Positions 8,737-16,667 of a stretch of DNA of 26,439 nucleotides are shown piece by piece. This DNA is from CAYNNP01 sp964398215 (lineage in GTDB: Bacteria > Planctomycetota > Planctomycetia > Pirellulales > Pirellulaceae). The notes beneath the pieces are model-generated. The model saw only the letters and a list, made by a program, of their open reading frames with translations, had not been told where the DNA came from and did no database searches. The position numbers and the translations under genes are program-made. Location: positions 1-26,439 of the forward strand of contig CAYNNP010000065.1 of assembly GCA_964398215.1 (NCBI GenBank). The letters run 5' to 3'. The stretch's first letter is position 1, and the number at the start of each line of letters is the position of its first letter.

Positions 8737-9978
8737 ATGATTCAAGCGATGTCACTTGGCTACCGATTTTCTACCGTTTTACTAACGTTGTTTCTGTTTT
8801 CGCAAAGCGGATTGGCTCAGCGGCCTAACATTGTGGTCACGAAAGAAGCTCTGGATATCCATGCGGAAGCGCCGGTGATTGACGGCCACAATGACTTGCC
8901 GTGGACGATCCGCAGAAACGGCGGCGGGTTCTCGAAAACCGACATCCGAAAACCGCAACCCGACATGCACACGGACATTGCGCGGTTGAAAACTGGGGGT
9001 GTCGGGGCGCAGTTTTGGTCCGTGTATGTACCAGCATCGACCATGAAGTCCGACTCTGCGCTTTCCACAACGCTGGAGCAAATCGAACTTGTGAAAACAA
9101 TGTGCGAGACCTATCCCGATGTCTTTGAACTTGCGTTGACCACTGCCGATATCGATCGCATTCGTAAAAGCGGAAAGATTGCGTCAATGATTGGCGTTGA
9201 AGGTGGGCACTCGATTGAAAATTCTATCAACGTACTCCGGCAACTTTACAAGCAGGGGGCAAGATACATGACGTTGACGCATTCTGTGACTTTGGACTGG
9301 GCGGACTCTTGTAGCGATGCACCAAAATCAAATGGGCTATCGAAGTTTGGCGAGGAAGTGGTTGCAGAGATGAACCGTATGGGAATGCTGGTCGACATTT
9401 CACACGTTTCGGCCAAATGCATGCGTGATGTTTTGGCTGTCACCAAAGCGCCTGTGATTTTTTCACACTCCTCTGCCTATGCAAAAGCAAACCATCCGCG
9501 CAACGTGCCCGATGATGTCTTGAAGTTGACGGCTAAGAATGGTGGTGTCGTGATGATCAATTTCTTTAACGACTATGTGAATCCGGTCGACGCTACGCGA
9601 TCAGAGAAACGATCAGCGAAGCGTAAAGAATTGGAGGCGAAATACGGCGAGGATTCCGAGCAAGCGGATACCGAATTATCAAGATGGGAAAAAGCCAATC
9701 CGCGTTCAACTCTATCTACGGTTCACGACGTTGTTGACCATATTGACCACATCGCCAAACTTGTTGGCGTCGAACATGTTGGCATGGGCAGTGACTACGA
9801 CGGCGTCCCCGTGGTACCCAAACAACTGGAAGACGTTTCGACGTATCCAGTCATCACGCAAGGCTTGCTGGATCGAGGGTACAACGCACAGCAAATCAAA
9901 CAGATCATGGGCGGCAACGTGTTGCGTGCCTTTCGCCAAACAGAAGCGGTTGCCAAAGAACTAGCTGCTTCAAAATGA
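8737..9978 (+). CDS. Secreted membrane-dipeptidase-like metallopeptidase (M19)
   Basis: A 413-residue peptidase family M19 (renal dipeptidase-like) zinc hydrolase that cleaves dipeptides. A signal peptide is evident (hydrophobic residues 10-22, cleavage near 'GLA-QRP'), so it works outside the cytoplasm. The binuclear zinc ligands are recognisable: His51 and Asp53 (DGHND), bridging Glu155 (GVEGGH), His223 (DISHVS) and His244 (FSHSS); the late motif 'GMGSDYDG' supplies the conserved Asp. Length is typical. Two ATGs (8737 and 8749) fit the signal peptide about equally; neither has a good Shine-Dalgarno sequence. It is followed after 19 nt by a small membrane protein, probably on the same transcript. 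D,D- or L,D-dipeptide preference cannot be told. Confidence 0.95.
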   Translation: MIQAMSLGYRFSTVLLTLFLFSQSGLAQRPNIVVTKEALDIHAEAPVIDGHNDLPWTIRRNGGGFSKTDIRKPQPDMHTDIARLKTGGVGAQFWSVYVPASTMKSDSALSTTLEQIELVKTMCETYPDVFELALTTADIDRIRKSGKIASMIGVEGGHSIENSINVLRQLYKQGARYMTLTHSVTLDWADSCSDAPKSNGLSKFGEEVVAEMNRMGMLVDISHVSAKCMRDVLAVTKAPVIFSHSSAYAKANHPRNVPDDVLKLTAKNGGVVMINFFNDYVNPVDATRSEKRSAKRKELEAKYGEDSEQADTELSRWEKANPRSTLSTVHDVVDHIDHIAKLVGVEHVGMGSDYDGVPVVPKQLEDVSTYPVITQGLLDRGYNAQQIKQIMGGNVLRAFRQTEAVAKELAASK

Positions 9979-9997
9979 TCTCGGGTAACCAGAATCG

Positions 9998-10498
9998 ATG
10001 GCAATCAAAGTTCCAAAAGTTGGTCTACGGCAATTACTAGGATTCACTTTTCTGGTTGCAGTCGCTCTGAGCGCCTTGGGAGCAGCAGGGTTGCTTCGAC
10101 CTGGCGGTATCCATCAGGTAACCGATGCAAAAGTACTCGACGAGTGGTGGCACAGAACCGACAGCGAAGGGATTTCAGTTTCCGGAATAAAGTTCACGTG
10201 GACTTGGACCTGTAAACGAGGAACCAAGTCCATTGTGGTCGAAGCTCCGCCAGTGGGCCTGTATGGCACGGAGAACAAAATTCCGGTCGGGACTCTGATT
10301 CGCATTGTCAATGGAGCCAGCTATGCCGATGACCTAAGGTGCGTCGCGCTGGCTGGAAAGAACAAGTTTGCGATGAAATTGCCGCCTGGCAGTGACAGAA
10401 CCTCGCTTGGCACCGCAGCCATTGCCATCGTGTTGTCAGGGGTTGTCGTGATTCTGGTGGATCGCTTGACCAATAAGCGGGTCTTTGTGGGGCGTTGA
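9998..10498 (+). CDS. Hypothetical protein with two transmembrane segments
   Basis: A 166-residue protein of unknown function. It has a hydrophobic segment at about residues 15-33 and another near the C-terminus ('AAIAIVLSGVVVILV', about 142-156), with a polar domain of about 105 residues between them that probably faces the periplasm. I recognise no domain. The 19-nt gap from the dipeptidase suggests co-transcription; a 71-nt gap separates it from the isomerase gene. Confidence 0.72.
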   Translation: MAIKVPKVGLRQLLGFTFLVAVALSALGAAGLLRPGGIHQVTDAKVLDEWWHRTDSEGISVSGIKFTWTWTCKRGTKSIVVEAPPVGLYGTENKIPVGTLIRIVNGASYADDLRCVALAGKNKFAMKLPPGSDRTSLGTAAIAIVLSGVVVILVDRLTNKRVFVGR

Positions 10499-10555
10499 GT
10501 TGGGAAGGATTGTGGTACAAAATACTGCTTAGCATTTTTCGCAAGCAACCGACTT

Positions 10556-10560
10556 AGGAG
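10556..10560 (+). promoter_or_regulatory. Ribosome binding site of the isomerase gene
   Basis: AGGAG at 10556-10560, 9 nt before the ATG at 10570. It is one of the few strong Shine-Dalgarno sequences in this window and fixes the isomerase start. Confidence 0.75.
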
Positions 10561-10569
10561 TGTAACGCT

Positions 10570-11574
10570 ATGGCTCGCCCCGTAACGCTTTTTACTGGCC
10601 AGTGGGCCGATCTACCAATCACCGACATGGCCCGCATGACTTCGGAGTTCGGATACGACGGGATTGAGCTTGCTTGTTGGGGTGACCACTTTGAAGTCGA
10701 CAAGGCGCTTGCTGAAGACGACTACTGCTCCAATCATCGGAAACTGCTGGACGATAATGGACTCCAGTGTCACGCGATCAGTGCTCACTTGGTTGGCCAA
10801 GGAGTTTTGGACAACATCGATCAACGTCATCAAGCGATCTTGCCGGATTACGTTTGGGGTGACGGCGATCCAGCTGGCGTCAATGAGCGCTGTATCGAAG
10901 AGCTAAAGAACACAGCACGCGCAGCCCAAAAGTTTGGTGTCGAAGTAGTCAACGGATTTACTGGCAGCAGCATTTGGCATTTGTTGTACTCGTTTCCACC
11001 AGTGCCACCGTCCATGATCGACGATGGTTTCAATCTGTTCGCGGAGCGGTTCAACCCAATCATGGATGTGTTTGGCGAATGCGGTGTTCGATTCGCTTTG
11101 GAAGTCCATCCGACCGAAATCGCGTTTGACATTCACACGGCGCAGCGGGCGCTGGATGTGTTGGACAACCGACCAGAATTTGGATTCAACTTTGACCCAA
11201 GCCACTTGATCTGGCAAGGCATCGATCCTGTTCAGTTCATCCGCGCGTTCCCAGACCGTATCTACCACGTGCACATCAAAGACGCGATCGTGACGCTTGA
11301 TGGTAAAAGTGGAATCAACTGCAGCCATTTGAACTTTGGCGATTCGCGGCGCGGTTGGGATTTCCGTAGCCCAGGTCGTGGCGGTGTAAACTTCGAAGAA
11401 ATCATCCGTGCTTTGAACGAAATCGATTACCAAGGTCCTCTTTCGATCGAATGGGAAGACTGCGGAATGGAGCGAACCTTTGGTGCTCGCGAAGCTTGCG
11501 AGTTTACAAAGAAACTAGACTTCTCGCCCAGCAATGTTGCGTTCGACGCAGCGTTTGACGACGACAACCAATAG
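10570..11574 (+). CDS. Sugar phosphate isomerase/epimerase (xylose-isomerase-like TIM barrel)
   Basis: A 334-residue TIM-barrel protein of the AP-endonuclease-2/xylose-isomerase-like superfamily. The metal-binding set of the family is visible: Glu178 (LEVHP), Asp209 and His212 (FDPSH), His233/His235 with Asp238 (YHVHIKD) and Glu294 (IEWED). Such enzymes isomerise or epimerise sugars, ketoses or inositol derivatives using a divalent metal; the substrate here is unknown. It is cytoplasmic with no signal peptide. It precedes the 3-hydroxyacyl-CoA dehydrogenase gene by 22 nt if that gene starts at TTG, so the two are probably one operon. Confidence 0.92.
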   Translation: MARPVTLFTGQWADLPITDMARMTSEFGYDGIELACWGDHFEVDKALAEDDYCSNHRKLLDDNGLQCHAISAHLVGQGVLDNIDQRHQAILPDYVWGDGDPAGVNERCIEELKNTARAAQKFGVEVVNGFTGSSIWHLLYSFPPVPPSMIDDGFNLFAERFNPIMDVFGECGVRFALEVHPTEIAFDIHTAQRALDVLDNRPEFGFNFDPSHLIWQGIDPVQFIRAFPDRIYHVHIKDAIVTLDGKSGINCSHLNFGDSRRGWDFRSPGRGGVNFEEIIRALNEIDYQGPLSIEWEDCGMERTFGAREACEFTKKLDFSPSNVAFDAAFDDDNQ

Positions 11575-11596
11575 GCTGCAAACGAGGGCGAGTCCT

Positions 11597-12730
11597 TTGA
11601 AGCCGATATTGGTTGGCGCGGGAGTGGTTGGAACAGCGATTTTCGGCGCTCATATTGATGCAGGCGTCGACGCTGTCCTAGCGGACGTTGATGGCGACCG
11701 ACTGATCGCGGCAAAGCGGTTGCTTGATCAACGTTCAGTGCCTCACGAACCGTACGATATTGGTTTGCCGAACTTGCAAGCCATTCGTAGCCGCCTGAAC
11801 GATGGCGACTTTGGCGGTCCAGCGATCATCATTGAATCGATCGCAGAAAAGCTCGCGCTGAAGCAGGCTTTCTTTCAGGAAGCCGAACGTGCCTTTGGCC
11901 CTGACGCAGTTTTCTGCAGCAATACATCCACGTTGCAAATCTCTGACATCGCAGCCGCTCTTGGCACGTCTAACCGATTGTGCGGGATGCATTTCTTTAT
12001 GCCCGTGAATGCTCGGTCAGCCGTGGAAATCATTTCTCACGAATCGACTGATTCGTCGGTCACGGACGTGTGTCAGCAGCATGCGGCGCGCATCCGCAAG
12101 CAACCGCTGCTGGTGCAAGACAGTCCTGGTTTTATCGTCAACCGGCTTCTTAGTCCGTATCTAAACCAGTCGCTGCTCTTATTGGCTCACGGAGTTGACC
12201 ACAAGCAAATCGAGCGAGCATCCCGAGCCTACGGAATGCCACTTTCCCCGCTTGAGCTGATCGACTGGATCGGGACTCGAACAATGTTTGACGCTGGCCG
12301 AGTCTTCTGGCAGTCATTCCCAGGTCGAATCGATCCGTCGCCAATCGTACCCGCATTGATCAAACGAAAACGGCTTGGGCGAACTCTAGGTGGTGGGCTT
12401 TACGATTACGATGGCCAGCAACGAAGCATGGATCTGTCCAGCGTGACAAAACAACTGGTTGAGATGTATGCGCTGGAGTTGCTGAATTTAAGTGACGATG
12501 ACGTCGTGAACCTACTGGCCATTCCTATGTGGATCGAATCAAAGCATGTGCTTGCACAAAAAGTTGCTGGTTCGGAGTCAGATATCAACTTGGCGATGCA
12601 AGGCGGCCTGGGTTACCAAGGCGATCAACCATGGTCCGATTTTTTCCGGGCAATGGGCGATCAGAAAATCAATCAGCAAAGCGAGCAGTGGTCAGCAAAG
12701 TTCAAATCAATGCGTCAAGCACTCCAGTGA
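11597..12730 (+). CDS. 3-hydroxyacyl-CoA dehydrogenase, probable TTG start
   Basis: An NAD-dependent 3-hydroxyacyl-CoA dehydrogenase of about 377 residues, the third step of fatty-acid beta-oxidation. The Rossmann motif G-A-G-V-V-G opens the protein. The active-site stretch 'SNTSTLQIS' and catalytic His132 in 'MHFFMPVN' follow, with 'DSPGFIVNRLL' carrying the conserved Asn. The C-terminal helical 3HCDH domain follows, apparently in two parts as in FadB-type proteins, but no enoyl-CoA hydratase domain is fused. An ATG at 11534 would overlap the isomerase gene by 41 nt and add 21 unrelated residues. The TTG at 11597 lies 22 nt after the isomerase stop, has a GAGGGCGAG-type ribosome site just upstream, and starts directly at the first Rossmann strand. 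I therefore prefer TTG. Confidence 0.9.
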   Translation: MKPILVGAGVVGTAIFGAHIDAGVDAVLADVDGDRLIAAKRLLDQRSVPHEPYDIGLPNLQAIRSRLNDGDFGGPAIIIESIAEKLALKQAFFQEAERAFGPDAVFCSNTSTLQISDIAAALGTSNRLCGMHFFMPVNARSAVEIISHESTDSSVTDVCQQHAARIRKQPLLVQDSPGFIVNRLLSPYLNQSLLLLAHGVDHKQIERASRAYGMPLSPLELIDWIGTRTMFDAGRVFWQSFPGRIDPSPIVPALIKRKRLGRTLGGGLYDYDGQQRSMDLSSVTKQLVEMYALELLNLSDDDVVNLLAIPMWIESKHVLAQKVAGSESDINLAMQGGLGYQGDQPWSDFFRAMGDQKINQQSEQWSAKFKSMRQALQ

Positions 12731-12771
12731 GCGCAAACTAGCATCTTGAACCGGCGCCGCTGAGCAGCACG

Positions 12772-15700
12772 TCAGTGATCACTGCGTTCATAGTCGCCCG
12801 CGCGGTCTCCAAGATTTCCGTAGCGATGAAAATTGTCACAGATCGATTGTTCTTGTACGTAAGACAAAAGTTCCAAGCGACCAATCGGCAACACAGGTTG
12901 ATCTGCGATATGGATGTATCGCCCAATCACCGCTTTACGGATGCTGTCGGGCACTCGATCTTCATTGGCGTATCGCAAACGTCCGACACCGTCCCATTCG
13001 ATGACTACTGCCAATTCTTCGTCGGATTGGATCACGAACTCGATGTCGGCTGCCCATGTTTCGGTCAGTTTGTGCAAGCGGCTTAAGAGCGCCTCGTGAA
13101 CGCCGGGTGGTGAACTAACGATAGACCGGCATCCAACTGCCTTTGCCGCTGCGACCCGAGCAACGATTTCAAACCAATCATCATGCTCGGTGACGCGAAC
13201 GCACAGCCAACGGATCGGCAAGTAACGCCGAATATTGTCTTGCCCAATCAAGCGAAACGTGTCGTGTTCTTGCAGGAATTCTGCTTTCGCGGCTGATTCG
13301 TAATCACTGATCGTCGCTATTAGCCGTTCATTTTGGTCAGCCAATGCCGGGTCCTCGATGTCACGTAACCCATTAGCAAGCTGGACCAGCGAAGCGTCTG
13401 AAATATCAGTACTGGTTGCATGATGCTGACATTCAAAACGCATCAGTTGTGCCGTGTAATTTGGCCCTCCAGCCTTGATGCCGGGACCAAACGCACTTTT
13501 CCCCATTCCGCCAAATGGCTGACGCAGAACGATGGCTCCGGTGGTTGAACGATTCAGATACAAGTTCCCTGCGCGAAGCGTCTGACGCCATTCCTCCTGT
13601 TCTCGGTCATCCAAACTTTCCAGTCCTGACGTCAAGCCATAGCCCGTTTCGTTGACGATCGAAATCGCTTGAGAAAGAGACCGGAAGGGCATCACAGCAA
13701 GCACCGGCCCGAAAAATTCGGTCAAGTGCGTGTAGCTTCCACGACCAACATTCCACTTGATGCCAGGTGAATAGACGCAAGAGCTATCTTTTCCTTTCTG
13801 CGGCATCAGCGCCCAAGATTCTCCATCCTCCAGTTCCTTCAGGCCCTTTTCCAGATCACCGGTCGGCTGGCTGGACAGTGGTCCAAGTTTGTTCTTTAGA
13901 TTCCATGCTGATCCAACTTCCATACTCATCGCTGCGTCGACCAACGCGTTTCGGAAACTTTCGTCTTCGTAGACTTCTTGCTCAAGCAACAGCAGTGAAG
14001 TCGCAGAGCACTTTTGTCCGCAGTGCCCAAATGCAGATTGGATAATATTCTTGATCGCTTGGTCACGGTCCGCCATCGCGGTCACGATGGTTGCGTTCTT
14101 GCCGCCTGTCTCGGCCAGCAAACGCATCGATGGTTTGTCGTTCAACATCCTGAGCGCAGTCTCGGTACCTCCCGTCAAAATCACAGTGTCAACATCGTCA
14201 TGAGCAACCAGTTTCGATCCGACTTCACCACCTGAGCACGGCAAGAACTGCAGTGCTGTTTTTGGCACGCCCGCTGCGTAGAAACATTGACATAAAATCT
14301 CGGCGACCAAGACCGTGTTGGATGCGGGTTTGAGGATCACGGTGTTGCCAGCTGCAAGGGCCGCTGCAATTCCGCCGCATGGAATGGCGATGGGGAAATT
14401 CCATGGCGAAACCACAACGATGACACCGCGCGGTTTTGCATCAATCCCCTGCATGTCTTCAAAGTGGCGTGCCGTCAGCGAATAGAATTCGACGAAGTCA
14501 ACCGCTTCGGAAACCTCTGGGTCACTTTCTGCCAGTGTTTTCCCAGATTCGGCAAGCGCTGCGCCCATCAAATCCGCGCGAGCACGTCGAATCTCGATCG
14601 CAACGTTTCGCAGGACCGAATGGCGCTCGGACGCTGGCCGAGACCGCCAGTTATCGGGATCGGTTGATGCGCAGTTGACCGCCGACATCACATCCGCCTC
14701 GCATGCTTTGCGGTAGCGTGCCACCACGACACCGTCTCGCGAAGGATCATAGCTTTCGGCGACTTCGCGAGCCTCTTCGACCAATTCGCCAGCGACGTAC
14801 AACGGGATATCAACGGCTTGATCGTTGCAGCGATCGTGCCAGCGTTCCACGATTGACTCACACCAGAGTGAATTTTGTGGCAACGAAAAATCTGTGTCGG
14901 GCTCGTTAGAAAACTTAGTCCAATCTTGGAACGATGGCGAATCGTCGAAACGCTCTGTGTTTCGGTCCTGCGTGCGACGCGGGCCGCTTGGTAAAGAATC
15001 GATCAAGCCAAACGAGTCAATGAACCCTTGTTCTAATTTTTGCCAAGCCTCTGAGCCAACGGAAATGTTGAACGCATGCCGCAAGAAATTTTCATCGCCT
15101 GTGTTTTCGTCAAGGCGACGAACGAGATAGCCAATCGCATTGATAAAGTCCACGCGTTTGCAAGCCGGGGCGTACAACAAGACGCTACGTGTCAATTCCT
15201 GCAAAGCCCGCCGTTGGTGGTTGGCCATTCCTTCGAGCATTTCGAATTGGACGTTGGCAAGCGAATCGTTTTCAACCGCCAACACCAGCGCGTAGCTAAT
15301 GTCAAACAGGTTGTGCGAGGCAACGCCGGGGCGAACGGCGACAAGATTCTCGGGCCGCATTGCATATTGCACCATGCGTTTATAGTTTGCATCGGTTTCA
15401 ATTTTTGATTTAAACGGAGCTTGCGGCCAATCGTGCAGCGACGACTCCACTCGCTCCATTTCCATGTTCGCGCCTTTAACGATTCGAATCGTGATCGGAG
15501 CACCGCCAGACTTGACTCGCTCGATTGCCCACTGAGTGACGACTTTTTGCCAGTGAAAAGAATCGGGAATGTAAGCTTGGAAAACGATGCCAGCGGTAAC
15601 TTCTTTCAGTCCATCGCGTTCAAGCGTCTGCATGAACACCTTGGCGGTCAGTTCAAGATCACGGTACTCTTCCATGTCCAGGTAAACGAATTTTCGGACC

Positions 15701-16434
15701 TCTGAATCATCAGCGCGAGTGAAGGATCCTTTGCCAGCAGCGCGATACAACAGTTCCATGCGGTCGCACATTTCTTCCACGCTCTGCTTTCGAGCGATCG
15801 TGTTGATCTGAGAGTAGATCGTCGAAATCTTGACGCTCATGACTTCGATTTCGGGCAATTGAAACGCCTGAAGGTATTGCTTGAGTCGTCGCTGTGCTTC
15901 GTCTTCCCCTAAAATCGCTTCGCCCAAGAAATTGACGTTCATGCGCACGCCTTCTTCACGGCGCAAACGCAAGTGTTCTTGCAAGACTTCGTTCTCAGCC
16001 GGAATGATCACATTGGCCGTTTCCTGTCGCATCTTGTCTTTGACCATCGGAATGGTCACGCCTGGCAGCCAACTACCAAACGATTGAAATCCATGAAGCA
16101 GTGTCCGTTCAAATGGCCCAAAAAACCGCGGAACACCTTGAACATCCAAGATGTGAACCAGTTGATCAGCGGCCCGAGATGCGGTCTCGCTCCGAAAGGC
16201 TTGATCCGTCATCGCCATCAAAGTTGATTTGTCAGAAGGATTCTGGATCATTCGATCCAGCTCCATTTGCTGCTTCTTTTCCTCCGGGGTTTGCAATTCT
16301 GCAGCGCGGTTTTGCAACGCACGGGCGATCACAAGTGCTTTTTGGATTGCGGGATCCAGGTCACTGCTTTGGTCAACCGGGTTGTCATTCAGCAACGCCA
16401 GGGCTGCTTGCTGAATATCTTGGGAATTCGGCAT
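12772..16434 (-). CDS. putA: Bifunctional proline dehydrogenase / P5C dehydrogenase
   Basis: A 1220-residue PutA enzyme that oxidises proline to glutamate in two steps. The FAD-dependent PRODH barrel lies at about residues 90-480, with 'NFLGEAILGEDEAQRR', 'RIVKGANMEMER' and 'YLVRRLDENTGDENFL' as hallmarks. The NAD-dependent aldehyde dehydrogenase domain lies at about 510-1010: 'SPWNFP', catalytic-base Glu775 (AETGGKN) and nucleophile Cys809 (GQKCSATS), spaced 34 residues as in canonical ALDHs. No ribbon-helix-helix DNA-binding domain precedes PRODH, so it is not an autorepressor. About 200 extra residues follow the ALDH domain, as in PutAs with a C-terminal domain. The frame is open to a TTG at 16488, but the ATG at 16434 is the natural start. 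Monocistronic and convergent with the hydroxyacyl-CoA dehydrogenase gene. Confidence 0.96.
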   Translation of the reverse strand: MPNSQDIQQAALALLNDNPVDQSSDLDPAIQKALVIARALQNRAAELQTPEEKKQQMELDRMIQNPSDKSTLMAMTDQAFRSETASRAADQLVHILDVQGVPRFFGPFERTLLHGFQSFGSWLPGVTIPMVKDKMRQETANVIIPAENEVLQEHLRLRREEGVRMNVNFLGEAILGEDEAQRRLKQYLQAFQLPEIEVMSVKISTIYSQINTIARKQSVEEMCDRMELLYRAAGKGSFTRADDSEVRKFVYLDMEEYRDLELTAKVFMQTLERDGLKEVTAGIVFQAYIPDSFHWQKVVTQWAIERVKSGGAPITIRIVKGANMEMERVESSLHDWPQAPFKSKIETDANYKRMVQYAMRPENLVAVRPGVASHNLFDISYALVLAVENDSLANVQFEMLEGMANHQRRALQELTRSVLLYAPACKRVDFINAIGYLVRRLDENTGDENFLRHAFNISVGSEAWQKLEQGFIDSFGLIDSLPSGPRRTQDRNTERFDDSPSFQDWTKFSNEPDTDFSLPQNSLWCESIVERWHDRCNDQAVDIPLYVAGELVEEAREVAESYDPSRDGVVVARYRKACEADVMSAVNCASTDPDNWRSRPASERHSVLRNVAIEIRRARADLMGAALAESGKTLAESDPEVSEAVDFVEFYSLTARHFEDMQGIDAKPRGVIVVVSPWNFPIAIPCGGIAAALAAGNTVILKPASNTVLVAEILCQCFYAAGVPKTALQFLPCSGGEVGSKLVAHDDVDTVILTGGTETALRMLNDKPSMRLLAETGGKNATIVTAMADRDQAIKNIIQSAFGHCGQKCSATSLLLLEQEVYEDESFRNALVDAAMSMEVGSAWNLKNKLGPLSSQPTGDLEKGLKELEDGESWALMPQKGKDSSCVYSPGIKWNVGRGSYTHLTEFFGPVLAVMPFRSLSQAISIVNETGYGLTSGLESLDDREQEEWRQTLRAGNLYLNRSTTGAIVLRQPFGGMGKSAFGPGIKAGGPNYTAQLMRFECQHHATSTDISDASLVQLANGLRDIEDPALADQNERLIATISDYESAAKAEFLQEHDTFRLIGQDNIRRYLPIRWLCVRVTEHDDWFEIVARVAAAKAVGCRSIVSSPPGVHEALLSRLHKLTETWAADIEFVIQSDEELAVVIEWDGVGRLRYANEDRVPDSIRKAVIGRYIHIADQPVLPIGRLELLSYVQEQSICDNFHRYGNLGDRAGDYERSDH
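12773..12784. repeat. 12-bp perfect palindrome at the putA stop codon
   Basis: CAGTGATCACTG is a perfect 12-bp palindrome covering the putA stop codon, 43 nt past the stop of the convergent 3-hydroxyacyl-CoA dehydrogenase gene. With no loop it is not a terminator hairpin; a protein-binding site or chance are both possible. Confidence 0.3.
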
Positions 16435-16533
16435 GGTTTTTCGCAAGAGAAGAAGGCGATTCGTGGATCTTAGACGAGATGCACACAAATTATCTTAACA
16501 CTTGCCAAAAAGCAGCGCCCGAACCCAGGATGT

Positions 16534-16560
16534 TTGCAGCCTTTTGAATCGTGGTATAAA
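16534..16560 (+). promoter_or_regulatory. Candidate sigma-70-like promoter
   Basis: In the 233-nt divergent gap between putA and the 16668 gene, TTGCAG (16534-16539) and TATAAA (16555-16560) are separated by 15 nt. The -10 matches five of six consensus bases; the -35 is weak and the spacer short. It would serve the plus-strand gene with a leader of about 100 nt. Confidence 0.28.
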
Positions 16561-16667
16561 TGCACGGAGCGACATTGATGGCTGCAAATGTTCGTCAAGT
16601 CTGGCTACCGGCACGTAGCTCAATTCAGCTGCAATTTTTTATAAGTGAGTAAATCGGGAGATAGAAG

